41,937 nucleotides of DNA from CAZVRZ01 sp964629965 (GTDB lineage Bacteria; Chloroflexota; Anaerolineae; Anaerolineales; UBA4823). Under the pieces are notes generated by a model that had not been told where the DNA came from, searched no databases, and saw only the letters and a program-made list of their open reading frames with translations. Shown here in pieces: positions 15,199 to 21,862 of this stretch (positions are counted from its first letter, which is position 1; each line of letters opens with the position of its first letter). The stretch is from the NCBI GenBank assembly GCA_964629965.1, contig CAZVRZ010000029.1, positions 1 through 41,937 of the forward strand, given 5' to 3'. The position numbers and the translations under genes are program-made.

Positions 15199-16290
15199 AT
15201 GAATCACACAAAAATATTGAAACGGGCATTGTCCATTACCATGGATTACCGGGTGCTGTGGATATTTGGTATCCTCTTAGCCATTACCACATCCAGGGGA
15301 AGCGGTGGCAGCAGCGGAGGAAGCGGCGGCAGCGGAGGGGGCGGTGGTTCTGGCGGGGGCAGTTTGCCTGACTGGCAAGGCTTCCATCCAGAAGATTTCA
15401 AACTGCCAAATATCACCCAGGAAATGACCTCGACCATGATTACCATTGGGGTTATTTTAGCTTGCCTGATCATTTTCTTGGTTATCGCTGGAATAATCAT
15501 CCGGTATGTATCGGAAACGGCTCTGATCCGGATGGTCGACCAACACGAAAACAGCGGCGAGAAACTCAGCGCACGCCAGGGTTTTCGCCTGGGCTGGTCG
15601 CCTTACGCCCGGCGGATCTTCCTGCTCGATTTGCTGTTTGGCCTGGGCGGATTCATCGCCTTCACACTGCTGCTGGCTATTTTCTGTATACCTCTGTTGG
15701 CCTGGCTGACCGACAGCGTGCCTCTACAGATCATCGGTACGGTCGTATCTAGCGGTTTCGTGTTACTGCTGATCTTTGCTACCATCCTGGTTGTGCTGGT
15801 GCTTTCACTGCTGATGCAATTCTTCAAGCGAGTGTGTATCCTGGAAAACCTGGGTGTGATCGAATCGATCCGCCGTGGTTGGCAGCTTGTCAAGCTGCGC
15901 CTGGGTGATGTGGTTCTGATGGGCTTGATCATTTTCGCCTTGGAACTCGGCATGATGATCCTGATACTGCCGGTTGTATTGATCCTGATGGTTGCAGCCT
16001 TCCTATTGGCCGGTTTGCCTGCTCTGTTGGTAGGCAGCATCGCCTCGTTCTTCTTGGAAGGAGAAGGGCCCTGGATCATTGCCGCCCTGGTGGGTTTCCC
16101 CGCTTTCTTCCTGATCCTGGCCATTCCGATGAGTTTTATCGGTGGGTTGTTGGAAGTTTATAAGTCAAGTGTTTGGACGTTGAGCTATCGAGAATTGTTT
16201 GCCCTGGAGAGCATGGCGTTGAACAGCAAGCCAGAAAAAATGCTGGAACCAGATAATGATGAAGAAGAAGTGACCTCTGACGGCTCCTGA
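15199..16290 (+). CDS. polytopic membrane protein with a Gly/Ser-rich loop
   Basis: A 363-residue protein with about six membrane segments (near residues 18-31, 75-101, 140-170, 175-212, 235-272, 295-322). A Gly/Ser-rich run at about 33-55 sits between the first and second segments and is followed by a PDWQGF patch. The C-terminus is acidic. Its hydrophobic layout resembles the DUF7544 / glycerophosphodiester-phosphodiesterase membrane-domain type common in bacteria, but I do not recognise a function. AAGGAG upstream fixes the ATG. It follows the anti-sigma gene by 31 bp and likely belongs to the same operon, perhaps as an envelope partner. Confidence 0.75.
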   Translation: MNHTKILKRALSITMDYRVLWIFGILLAITTSRGSGGSSGGSGGSGGGGGSGGGSLPDWQGFHPEDFKLPNITQEMTSTMITIGVILACLIIFLVIAGIIIRYVSETALIRMVDQHENSGEKLSARQGFRLGWSPYARRIFLLDLLFGLGGFIAFTLLLAIFCIPLLAWLTDSVPLQIIGTVVSSGFVLLLIFATILVVLVLSLLMQFFKRVCILENLGVIESIRRGWQLVKLRLGDVVLMGLIIFALELGMMILILPVVLILMVAAFLLAGLPALLVGSIASFFLEGEGPWIIAALVGFPAFFLILAIPMSFIGGLLEVYKSSVWTLSYRELFALESMALNSKPEKMLEPDNDEEEVTSDGS

Positions 16291-16314
16291 TTGGTCGCAG
16301 CCAGAGTAATATGT

Positions 16315-16343
16315 TGCGAGCCAGGCCAGCGGCCTGGCTCGCA
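16315..16343. terminator. 13-bp perfect hairpin between convergent genes
   Basis: TGCGAGCCAGGCC (16315-16327), a triloop AGC, then GGCCTGGCTCGCA (16331-16343). The stem is perfect and very GC-rich but has no T-run on either side. Between convergent stop codons, it probably limits read-through in both directions. Confidence 0.6.
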
Positions 16344-16356
16344 CGCATTAAGGCAT

Positions 16357-16965
16357 TTAGGATGAGCTTTGTGTTGTCCAGGCGCTTAACGCCATGATAA
16401 AGGCTTCGCGAAACGCCAGTTCGGCTGGGGTGAAGTGTTCGCTTAAAAGCTGGTCTTTGAAAACCTGTGGATCCTGACCCGGCGGAACTTCCCAGCTTTG
16501 CAGAGCATGGCATGCCAATTGTTGGTCTTTTCCGGGAATGAAGTCTTGATTGCTTATCAGGCCAAGCTGGCGGGTTGCCAGGGGCCAGGTGGCGTCCACG
16601 ATCATCGGGCCTTGGATTGTTTCTGCCAGTAAATAATTGTGAACATCCACGTAACGCCCCTCTGCCGCCTGCCACAAGTTGTGCATTTCGGGCGGCAGTT
16701 TCTCTTTCTCGATCTTTTGAGCGCAGGTGCAAGCCATCACCTGTGCAGGGCAGCCCAGCTCGGCAAAGAGTGCTTGCAGCAGGTAATGTTTACCCGAGCA
16801 GGTGCCGCGCCATTCGTGAATCAACGTTTCGGGCTGGCGATTGCTGGCCCGTTGGTAAGGCATGTCGCGCACCAGGCAAAAAGCTTCTGCCAGGCCGATC
16901 TGGCTGGCGGGATCGATCAGTCCTTTCTGGGCAGCAGCGGCGATCAATTGATCAACCAATCCCAT
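16357..16965 (-). CDS. transglutaminase-like cysteine enzyme family protein
   Basis: A 202-residue cytosolic protein with a possible transglutaminase-like catalytic triad: C56 in GTCSGKHYLLQAL at the start of a helix, H109 in YVDVHNYLL, and D124 in MIVDATWP. The spacing and the Cys-helix followed by His-strand and Asp-strand match the transglutaminase/protease core fold. A second basic patch lies near 83-90. Such proteins may act as peptidases, amidases or transferases; the substrate is unknown. The start is set by AAGGAG upstream of the ATG at 16965. It converges on the membrane-protein gene and stands alone. Confidence 0.6.
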   Translation of the reverse strand: MGLVDQLIAAAAQKGLIDPASQIGLAEAFCLVRDMPYQRASNRQPETLIHEWRGTCSGKHYLLQALFAELGCPAQVMACTCAQKIEKEKLPPEMHNLWQAAEGRYVDVHNYLLAETIQGPMIVDATWPLATRQLGLISNQDFIPGKDQQLACHALQSWEVPPGQDPQVFKDQLLSEHFTPAELAFREAFIMALSAWTTQSSS

Positions 16966-17080
16966 AGATAACTCCTTCTTGGAAATAGTGTGCTCATTTT
17001 AACCGGTGTGTTGACCTGGCGGATAAGATCCTTTGACTGTCTTGATTATATATTGATTTCTTTTTCAAATTAATCATTTG

Positions 17081-17089
17081 TGATACAAT
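17081..17089 (+). promoter_or_regulatory. extended -10 promoter of the RRM gene
   Basis: TGA-TACAAT (17084-17089) in an AT-rich stretch; no clear -35. The predicted start, near 17096, leaves a leader of about 180 nt before the ATG at 17277. Confidence 0.55.
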
Positions 17090-17095
17090 GCTCAT

Positions 17096-17260
17096 AATGT
17101 GCATGAGTGAAGGCAAGTCCGACAAACAGTGAGTTTTCTCTTTCTGGCGCCTGGATGTCCGCGAGCCCACGCCGTCATGCGAAGTCAAACCGCTGTCCAG
17201 TGCAAAATGCATAGGGGCAGGTTAATTTTTTTTGCAATATCATTTGATCATGGTATTGCA
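17096..17260 (+). promoter_or_regulatory. long structured leader of the RRM gene (candidate attenuator or ncRNA)
   Basis: Two hairpins are visible. The first pairs CTGTCC (17193-17198) with GGGCAG (17215-17220), with an inner TGCA/TGCA stem; eight T follow at 17226-17233 after a five-base gap. The second is an 11-bp stem with one G-U pair (17233-17243 with 17250-17260) and a six-base loop, ending ten bases before the ribosome-binding site. I cannot assign the GC-rich part (17101-17192) to a known riboswitch. Either transcription attenuation or a separate small RNA upstream of the gene is possible. Confidence 0.4.
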
Positions 17261-17276
17261 TTATCCAGGAGATAAG

Positions 17277-17624
17277 ATGGAAGCGAAATTGTATGTCGGA
17301 AACTTGGCGTATTCCGTCACCGAGGCGGATTTGCAGAATTTGTTCGCTCAGGCGGGCACTGTTACATCGGTGACCGTAATTAAGGATCGTGATTCAGGTC
17401 GTTCGAAGGGCTTCGCATTCGTGGAAATGTCAACCCCGGCGGAAGCACAGCAGGCTATTACCATGCTTAATGGCAAGCCGTTGCAAGATCGTGCTTTGAC
17501 GGTGAACATTGCCCGCCCGCGTGAAGAACGTGGTCCCGGTGGTCGGAATGATCGCCGCGGTGGTTTCTCTGGCGGGCGCGGTGGTCGCGGACAGAGAGAT
17601 GGCGGCCGAGGTCGCGACTGGTGA
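17277..17624 (+). CDS. RRM-domain RNA-binding protein
   Basis: A 115-residue glycine-rich RNA-binding protein. One RRM (about 2-80) has RNP2 LYVGNL (residues 5-10) and RNP1 KGFAFVEM (about 43-50), with the aromatic RNA-stacking positions. The C-terminal 35 residues are Arg/Gly-rich, like cyanobacterial Rbp and plant GRP proteins. Relatives bind single-stranded RNA and are often cold-responsive. The start at 17277 follows AGGAG; the open frame extends to 17232 but those codons lie in the leader hairpin. A long leader and its own terminator (17660-17699) make it monocistronic. Confidence 0.92.
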   Translation: MEAKLYVGNLAYSVTEADLQNLFAQAGTVTSVTVIKDRDSGRSKGFAFVEMSTPAEAQQAITMLNGKPLQDRALTVNIARPREERGPGGRNDRRGGFSGGRGGRGQRDGGRGRDW

Positions 17625-17659
17625 TTTACCAGGAACAATAAGAACCCTTTGATGCAGAT

Positions 17660-17699
17660 CAGGCCAAGTGGCAGCGCCGAACGCTTGGCCTGTTTTATT
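17660..17699 (+). terminator. intrinsic terminator of the RRM gene
   Basis: CAGGCCAAG (17660-17668) pairs perfectly with CTTGGCCTG (17684-17692), followed by TTTTATTT. A strong rho-independent terminator 35 bp after the stop codon. Confidence 0.88.
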
Positions 17700-17717
17700 T
17701 CATACGGGAGGTTACCT

Positions 17718-18036
17718 ATGGCTGGCAAAAAGAATCCGGTAACCAGCTTTTCTGAGAAGCTGTGGCAGCCGGCGCATGAGGTTTATCGCTATGTGGGGCG
17801 CCTGGAACGAAGGCAACCAGGTTGGTTTTGTGATCGATGGGGGCGATATGATCGTGCGCTCGCTGAAAAAGGGCGTGGCCGACGTTGCTCAGGTTGCCGA
17901 TGAGCTGCGCAGCGAGGGTTTGAACACGCATTATTTCCGCTACGATTTCGAAATCAGCGGTCACCCCAGCCGGGTTCAATCGGCGCGCATGGCGCAGGAA
18001 TTATACGAGTTTATCCTGAGCCACAGGTTGGTTTGA
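17718..18036 (+). pseudogene. small conserved-looking gene broken by a one-base frameshift
   Basis: An ATG at 17718, six bases after a perfect GGAGG, opens a frame reading MAGKKNPVTSFSEKLWQ and PAHEVYRYVG. At the G-run 17796-17799 the sensible reading moves to another frame: dropping one G gives ...RYVG-AWNEGNQVGFVIDGG and a continuous protein of about 105 residues ending in LSHRLV. Past the G-run the original frame turns Arg-rich and stops near 17903, and the second frame has no ribosome-binding site of its own. So one gene with a single-base insertion is the best reading: a sequencing error, a decayed gene, or less likely programmed frameshifting. The intact protein would be cytosolic, of unknown function. 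Its tail overlaps the convergent gene by 36 bp. Confidence 0.65.
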
Positions 18037-18408
18037 CCGGCGCGTATAGATCCAGCAGACCAGGAACAAGATACCAGGCAGGATCACAAACAACGAAAGA
18101 ACGATCCCCGGATACCAATATTCTAGGATCATCCGAAAGGCGGCATGATGGGTCAGCACCCCGATGATGGTGATGATGCTGCCCAAACCCTCCAAACGCC
18201 AGGCAATTGCCAGGCCCAGGACAGCCATACCCAAAAAGCTCACCTCGATAAAGTCGGAAAAATGACCTGGCTCTGGTGCGCCGGTTTTGGCCTGGATCGG
18301 GTTGACGCCAGGGATTACCAGGAGCAGGATGACCTGTAAAAAGATCAAGATACTCCACACCCTGGCGACCCAACGGATGATCGGGATGAATTTGACAGGG
18401 GTGACCAT
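18001..18408 (-). CDS. small multispan membrane protein, unknown function
   Basis: A 135-residue protein with about four hydrophobic segments (near 10-33, 53-73, 78-95, 100-122) and short basic ends, typical of a small integral membrane protein. No family recognised. The start is placed at the ATG at 18408 because a perfect TATAAT lies seven bases upstream, so the open frame extending to 18672 crosses the promoter. That geometry leaves no leader and no Shine-Dalgarno, suggesting leaderless translation. It is divergent from the large SARP regulator gene and overlaps the convergent broken gene at its 3' end. Confidence 0.65.
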   Translation of the reverse strand: MVTPVKFIPIIRWVARVWSILIFLQVILLLVIPGVNPIQAKTGAPEPGHFSDFIEVSFLGMAVLGLAIAWRLEGLGSIITIIGVLTHHAAFRMILEYWYPGIVLSLFVILPGILFLVCWIYTRRSNQPVAQDKLV

Positions 18409-18415
18409 ATCACTG

Positions 18416-18421
18416 ATTATA
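18416..18421 (-). promoter_or_regulatory. -10 element of a leaderless gene
   Basis: Minus-strand TATAAT (18421-18416) seven bases before the ATG at 18408. No convincing -35 is seen. The predicted transcription start coincides with the start codon. Confidence 0.5.
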
Positions 18422-18455
18422 ATGTCAGTTTCGACGGAATGGGTTTTGGAATCCC

Positions 18456-18484
18456 TTGTATAGGGTATACAAAAATAATATAAA
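18456..18484 (+). promoter_or_regulatory. palindromic operator over the SARP regulator promoter
   Basis: TTGTATAGGGTATACAA (18456-18472) is a perfect inverted repeat with 7-bp arms. Its left arm supplies a -35-like TTGTAT that is 17 bp from TATAAA (18479-18484). A protein bound there would cover the -35 and could also affect the divergent gene. Confidence 0.55.
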
Positions 18485-18586
18485 ATACTCTTGTAGTTCT
18501 TTATCTTTGTGGCTACGAGATGGAGAAAGATAGAACATCGGTTATCTGATGCATAAAAGATCACTCCCACGGTTTTCCTGAAGAGT

Positions 18587-21500
18587 ATGGTTATGGCGCA
18601 GTTGACGATATCTTGCCTGGGACAATTTACGGTTACACTGAATGGCAGAGCGATCACGGCTGATTTTGACACGGAAAAAACCAGGGCTTTGCTGGCATAC
18701 CTGGCGGTTGAAATCCGCCGGCCGCAGCATCGAGAGCGACTGGCTGGATTGTTTTGGTCCGATCAACCGGAAGAACGCGCTTTGCACAGCCTGCGCCAGA
18801 GATTGTCTCAATTGCGCAAGATCTTATGCGACGAATCCCTGCCTGTGCCCTTCTTGTTGATCGAGCGCGATGCCATCCAACTGAACCCGGATAGCAACAT
18901 TTGGATCGACGTGCAGGCCTACGCCCAGGCATTAGATTTGGCCTATCAACATTATCGAGGCCAGTCCCAGCAAGGCTGCCTGAATATTCGTGCCTTGCAG
19001 CAAGCGATTGCGCTGTATCAAGGGCCGTTTATCGACCAGATGTATCTCAGCGGCAGCGAAGTGTTTGATGAATGGGTATCCTTGCAGCGCGAAGAATACA
19101 ACCAGCGCGCCGTGGAAGGCCTGGCGCTCTTGGCCGGGTATCATGAGCGCCGCGGGGAATATTCCCTGGCTCGCCAGACCATTGCTCGCATCCTCAACCT
19201 GACGCCTTGGGATGAAGGGGCGCATGCCCAGATGATGCGTTTGCTGGCAATCGACGGTCAATGGAGCGCCGCCCAAAACCAATATGCTGTTTTACGTCGC
19301 TACCTGGATGAGCAATTGGGGGTAGAGCCGGCGAACACGACCCTCAACTTATTCACTGAAATTCGCGAGGCGGCGGCGCAAAATGCACCTATCCCGGCGC
19401 CGCAACCATTGGCTCTCTCTCATTTGCCAGATGCGCCGACGCAGTTTGTGGGAAGAGATGTTGAATTGGATCTGCTGGCGCAGTTGATAGCCGATCCCAA
19501 CCATCGTTTGCTTACTTTACTCGGCGCAGGCGGCGTGGGAAAAACACGCCTGGCAGTGCAGGCCGCCCGCGAACAGGTTGGATTGTTCACCGACGGCGTT
19601 TACTTGATCCGACTGGCTGCTGTGCCGGCCTCCGACCTCCTGGCGAGCGCCATCGCTGATGCGCTGGGGTTTAAGTTCTTCCGCAGCGAAGACCCGCGCA
19701 CCCAATTGATCAATTATCTGCGCGAGAAAACGATGCTGCTCATCCTGGATAATTTCGAGCACCTGGTCGACAGCGCCGATCTCATCGTAGATCTAATGCT
19801 CCAGGCGCCAGCCGTGACCATCCTGGTGACCTCTCGCCTTCCGCTGAGTTTACGCGCCGAGCGCGTTCTGGAAATCGAAGGCCTGGACCTGGAGCATGCC
19901 GTGCAGCTCTTCGATCAAATTGCCCGCCGCTTACAACCCCGCTTTAATTTATCAGAAGCATGGCCTCTCGTGGAACGTATCTGCCGGCTTCTTGATTGCT
20001 TGCCGTTGGGGATCGAGTTGGCAGCCTCCTGGATCCGGACGCACGATTGCCAGGTGATTGCGGAACAAATAGCCGCCGACCCGGATTTCTTATCCACTGG
20101 GATGCGGGATGTCCCCGAGCGGCATCGCAGCCTGCGAGCGGTGTTTGAACATTCCTGGCAGTTACTGCCGCGCCCGTTGCAAGAAATCTTCTCGCGATTA
20201 TCGCTTTATCGCGGTGGTTTTGATCTTCCGGCAGCCGGACACATTTCGGGCGCTGGAGAAGACCAGCTAAAGTCCCTGGTTGAATGCTCTCTGCTGCGCG
20301 AGGCAGGCCCAGGGCGCTATCAGATGCACGGCCTACTGCAACAATTCTCTGAGGAGAAAGGTCACCTCTTTGAGAAGTTGGCTCCGGATGCTGCTGAAAC
20401 GGGCAAATTGCAGGAAAAATACAGTGCTTACTATACTGGCTGGCTGCAAAGCCAGGGCGCTCGTTTGCACACTGCCGAGCAAATAGAGGTGCTTGACCGC
20501 ATTGCAGCCGAGATCGAGAATGTGCGTTCGGCCTGGCGGATGGCGTTTGAAAGGCGGTTGTTGAGCCAGGTGCGGGCAGCTTTACCTGTGCTCAGTTATT
20601 TCTACCAATTGCAAAGCCGCAACCAGGAAGGCCGCACAGTCTTTGCCGCGGCAGTGGATGTGCTTTCTGCTGTTCCCGGCGATGACGAAACAGGCTACAC
20701 CCTGGCTTTGCTGTCCATTCATCAGAGCCTGTTCGAAACTGTGTCGGGTAATTATGCCACTGCCCGCGACTTGATCGGTCGCTGCCTGCCTGTGCTGCGC
20801 CTTCATGGGCAGCCTGCCGAGATCGCCCTGGCATATCATCAAGCCGGCAGTACGCATTTTGAGTTGGGCGAATTTCAACTGGCCAAAGAGCAATATGAAG
20901 AAGGATTGGCGGTTTTAGGGGCGCAGGGCGATGCTGTTGTGCGTTCCTTTTTGCTCAACGGCCTGGGCGATATTTGCCGGGTTTTAGGCGAGTTCGATAA
21001 AGCTGAGAGTCACTATCAAGGAATGCTGTCCATCTACGAGCAGCAGGGAAACGCCTGGGGCCTGGCACGGGCTTACAATGTCCTGGGCGTGCTGGCAGGA
21101 ACGCGCGGCCAATACTCCGAGGCGGAAAAGCACTTCCAACAAGGGATGGAGACCTTTCGCATTATTGGGGATCGTTCGGGCATGGCGCGCCTGCTGCACA
21201 ACCTGAGCATCCTGGCCTACATTGGGAAAGATTATGATAAGACCCGCCGGCTGCGCCTGGAATGCCTGGAAATTTGCCGCCAGATCGGTTTTGGTTGGGG
21301 CATCGCCAGCGAGTTGAAGCACCTGGCCGATGTGGAAAAGGTGATGGGAAATTATGACCAGGCTCGCACCCATTACGAAGAGAGCCTGGTATACACTCGC
21401 CAGACGGGCGACCGGAAAAGCGCCGTGTATGCTTTGGATGGATTGGCAGGATTGGCGCTTTTGCAAAAGAAATTGGCCGACGCGCGGCGCTATTATATCG

Positions 21501-21781
21501 AGGCCTTGAACACCTCGCTCGAGATCGAGCTGGTTCCTCTGGCAGTCGATACCTTATGCGGCCTGGCGGAGTTATCTGCCGAAATGAACCAGGTTGAAAA
21601 AGCAGCCGAAATCCTGTCTTTTGCCATGCACCATCCGGCAATCGATCAACAGACGCGCTCAAAAGCTGAAGCGCTGCTTGCCGGCCTGGCAGAAAAGGCT
21701 CCCCCGGTAGCGCTTGCTGCCTGCCAAAAGCGGGGCGCAGAGCGCACATTGGAGGAAATTGTGCGCCTGGCGACGGAATAA
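18587..21781 (+). CDS. SARP/BTAD-type regulator with NB-ARC ATPase and TPR domains
   Basis: A 1064-residue AfsR-like STAND regulator. Residues 1-100 form an OmpR-like winged helix (LTISCLGQFTVTLNG... RLAGLFWSDQPEERALHSLRQRLSQLRK). Residues 105-262 are the bacterial transcriptional activation domain. Residues about 287-560 are an NB-ARC ATPase with Walker A GAGGVGKT (313-320), Walker B LLILD (384-388) and a TSR sensor motif. From about 680 to 1030, TPR repeats (HYQGMLSIYEQQG, HFQQGMETFRIIG, HYEESLVYTRQTG) would sense a ligand or partner. ATP binding and oligomerisation probably switch it on. Two starts six bases apart (18587, 18593) lack a strong Shine-Dalgarno. The promoter has a palindrome. 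The secreted protein gene downstream may be a target. Confidence 0.92.
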   Translation: MVMAQLTISCLGQFTVTLNGRAITADFDTEKTRALLAYLAVEIRRPQHRERLAGLFWSDQPEERALHSLRQRLSQLRKILCDESLPVPFLLIERDAIQLNPDSNIWIDVQAYAQALDLAYQHYRGQSQQGCLNIRALQQAIALYQGPFIDQMYLSGSEVFDEWVSLQREEYNQRAVEGLALLAGYHERRGEYSLARQTIARILNLTPWDEGAHAQMMRLLAIDGQWSAAQNQYAVLRRYLDEQLGVEPANTTLNLFTEIREAAAQNAPIPAPQPLALSHLPDAPTQFVGRDVELDLLAQLIADPNHRLLTLLGAGGVGKTRLAVQAAREQVGLFTDGVYLIRLAAVPASDLLASAIADALGFKFFRSEDPRTQLINYLREKTMLLILDNFEHLVDSADLIVDLMLQAPAVTILVTSRLPLSLRAERVLEIEGLDLEHAVQLFDQIARRLQPRFNLSEAWPLVERICRLLDCLPLGIELAASWIRTHDCQVIAEQIAADPDFLSTGMRDVPERHRSLRAVFEHSWQLLPRPLQEIFSRLSLYRGGFDLPAAGHISGAGEDQLKSLVECSLLREAGPGRYQMHGLLQQFSEEKGHLFEKLAPDAAETGKLQEKYSAYYTGWLQSQGARLHTAEQIEVLDRIAAEIENVRSAWRMAFERRLLSQVRAALPVLSYFYQLQSRNQEGRTVFAAAVDVLSAVPGDDETGYTLALLSIHQSLFETVSGNYATARDLIGRCLPVLRLHGQPAEIALAYHQAGSTHFELGEFQLAKEQYEEGLAVLGAQGDAVVRSFLLNGLGDICRVLGEFDKAESHYQGMLSIYEQQGNAWGLARAYNVLGVLAGTRGQYSEAEKHFQQGMETFRIIGDRSGMARLLHNLSILAYIGKDYDKTRRLRLECLEICRQIGFGWGIASELKHLADVEKVMGNYDQARTHYEESLVYTRQTGDRKSAVYALDGLAGLALLQKKLADARRYYIEALNTSLEIELVPLAVDTLCGLAELSAEMNQVEKAAEILSFAMHHPAIDQQTRSKAEALLAGLAEKAPPVALAACQKRGAERTLEEIVRLATE

Positions 21782-21862
21782 AAACCGTCCAGGCGGCTCT
21801 TTTGCGATGGTTTTAGCGACCAATATATCAAAGACTGAGGTATTTTTTTGAGGGAGGTTACT

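Noticed and set aside
15300..15360. Gly/Ser-rich coding repeat as a minisatellite or engineered linker
   Set aside because: The GGC/AGC-type codons vary and stay in frame inside a natural membrane protein; it reads as a flexible loop, not a DNA repeat or artefact.
16994..17212. Minus-strand open frame of 72 codons opposite the RRM leader
   Set aside because: Composition is Ser/Arg/His-rich with no ribosome-binding site, and it covers the promoter and leader of a well-supported gene.
18520..18549. Nine-codon ORF in the leader of the SARP regulator
   Set aside because: No convincing Shine-Dalgarno and no terminator or hairpin follows, unlike the ABC-F leader.
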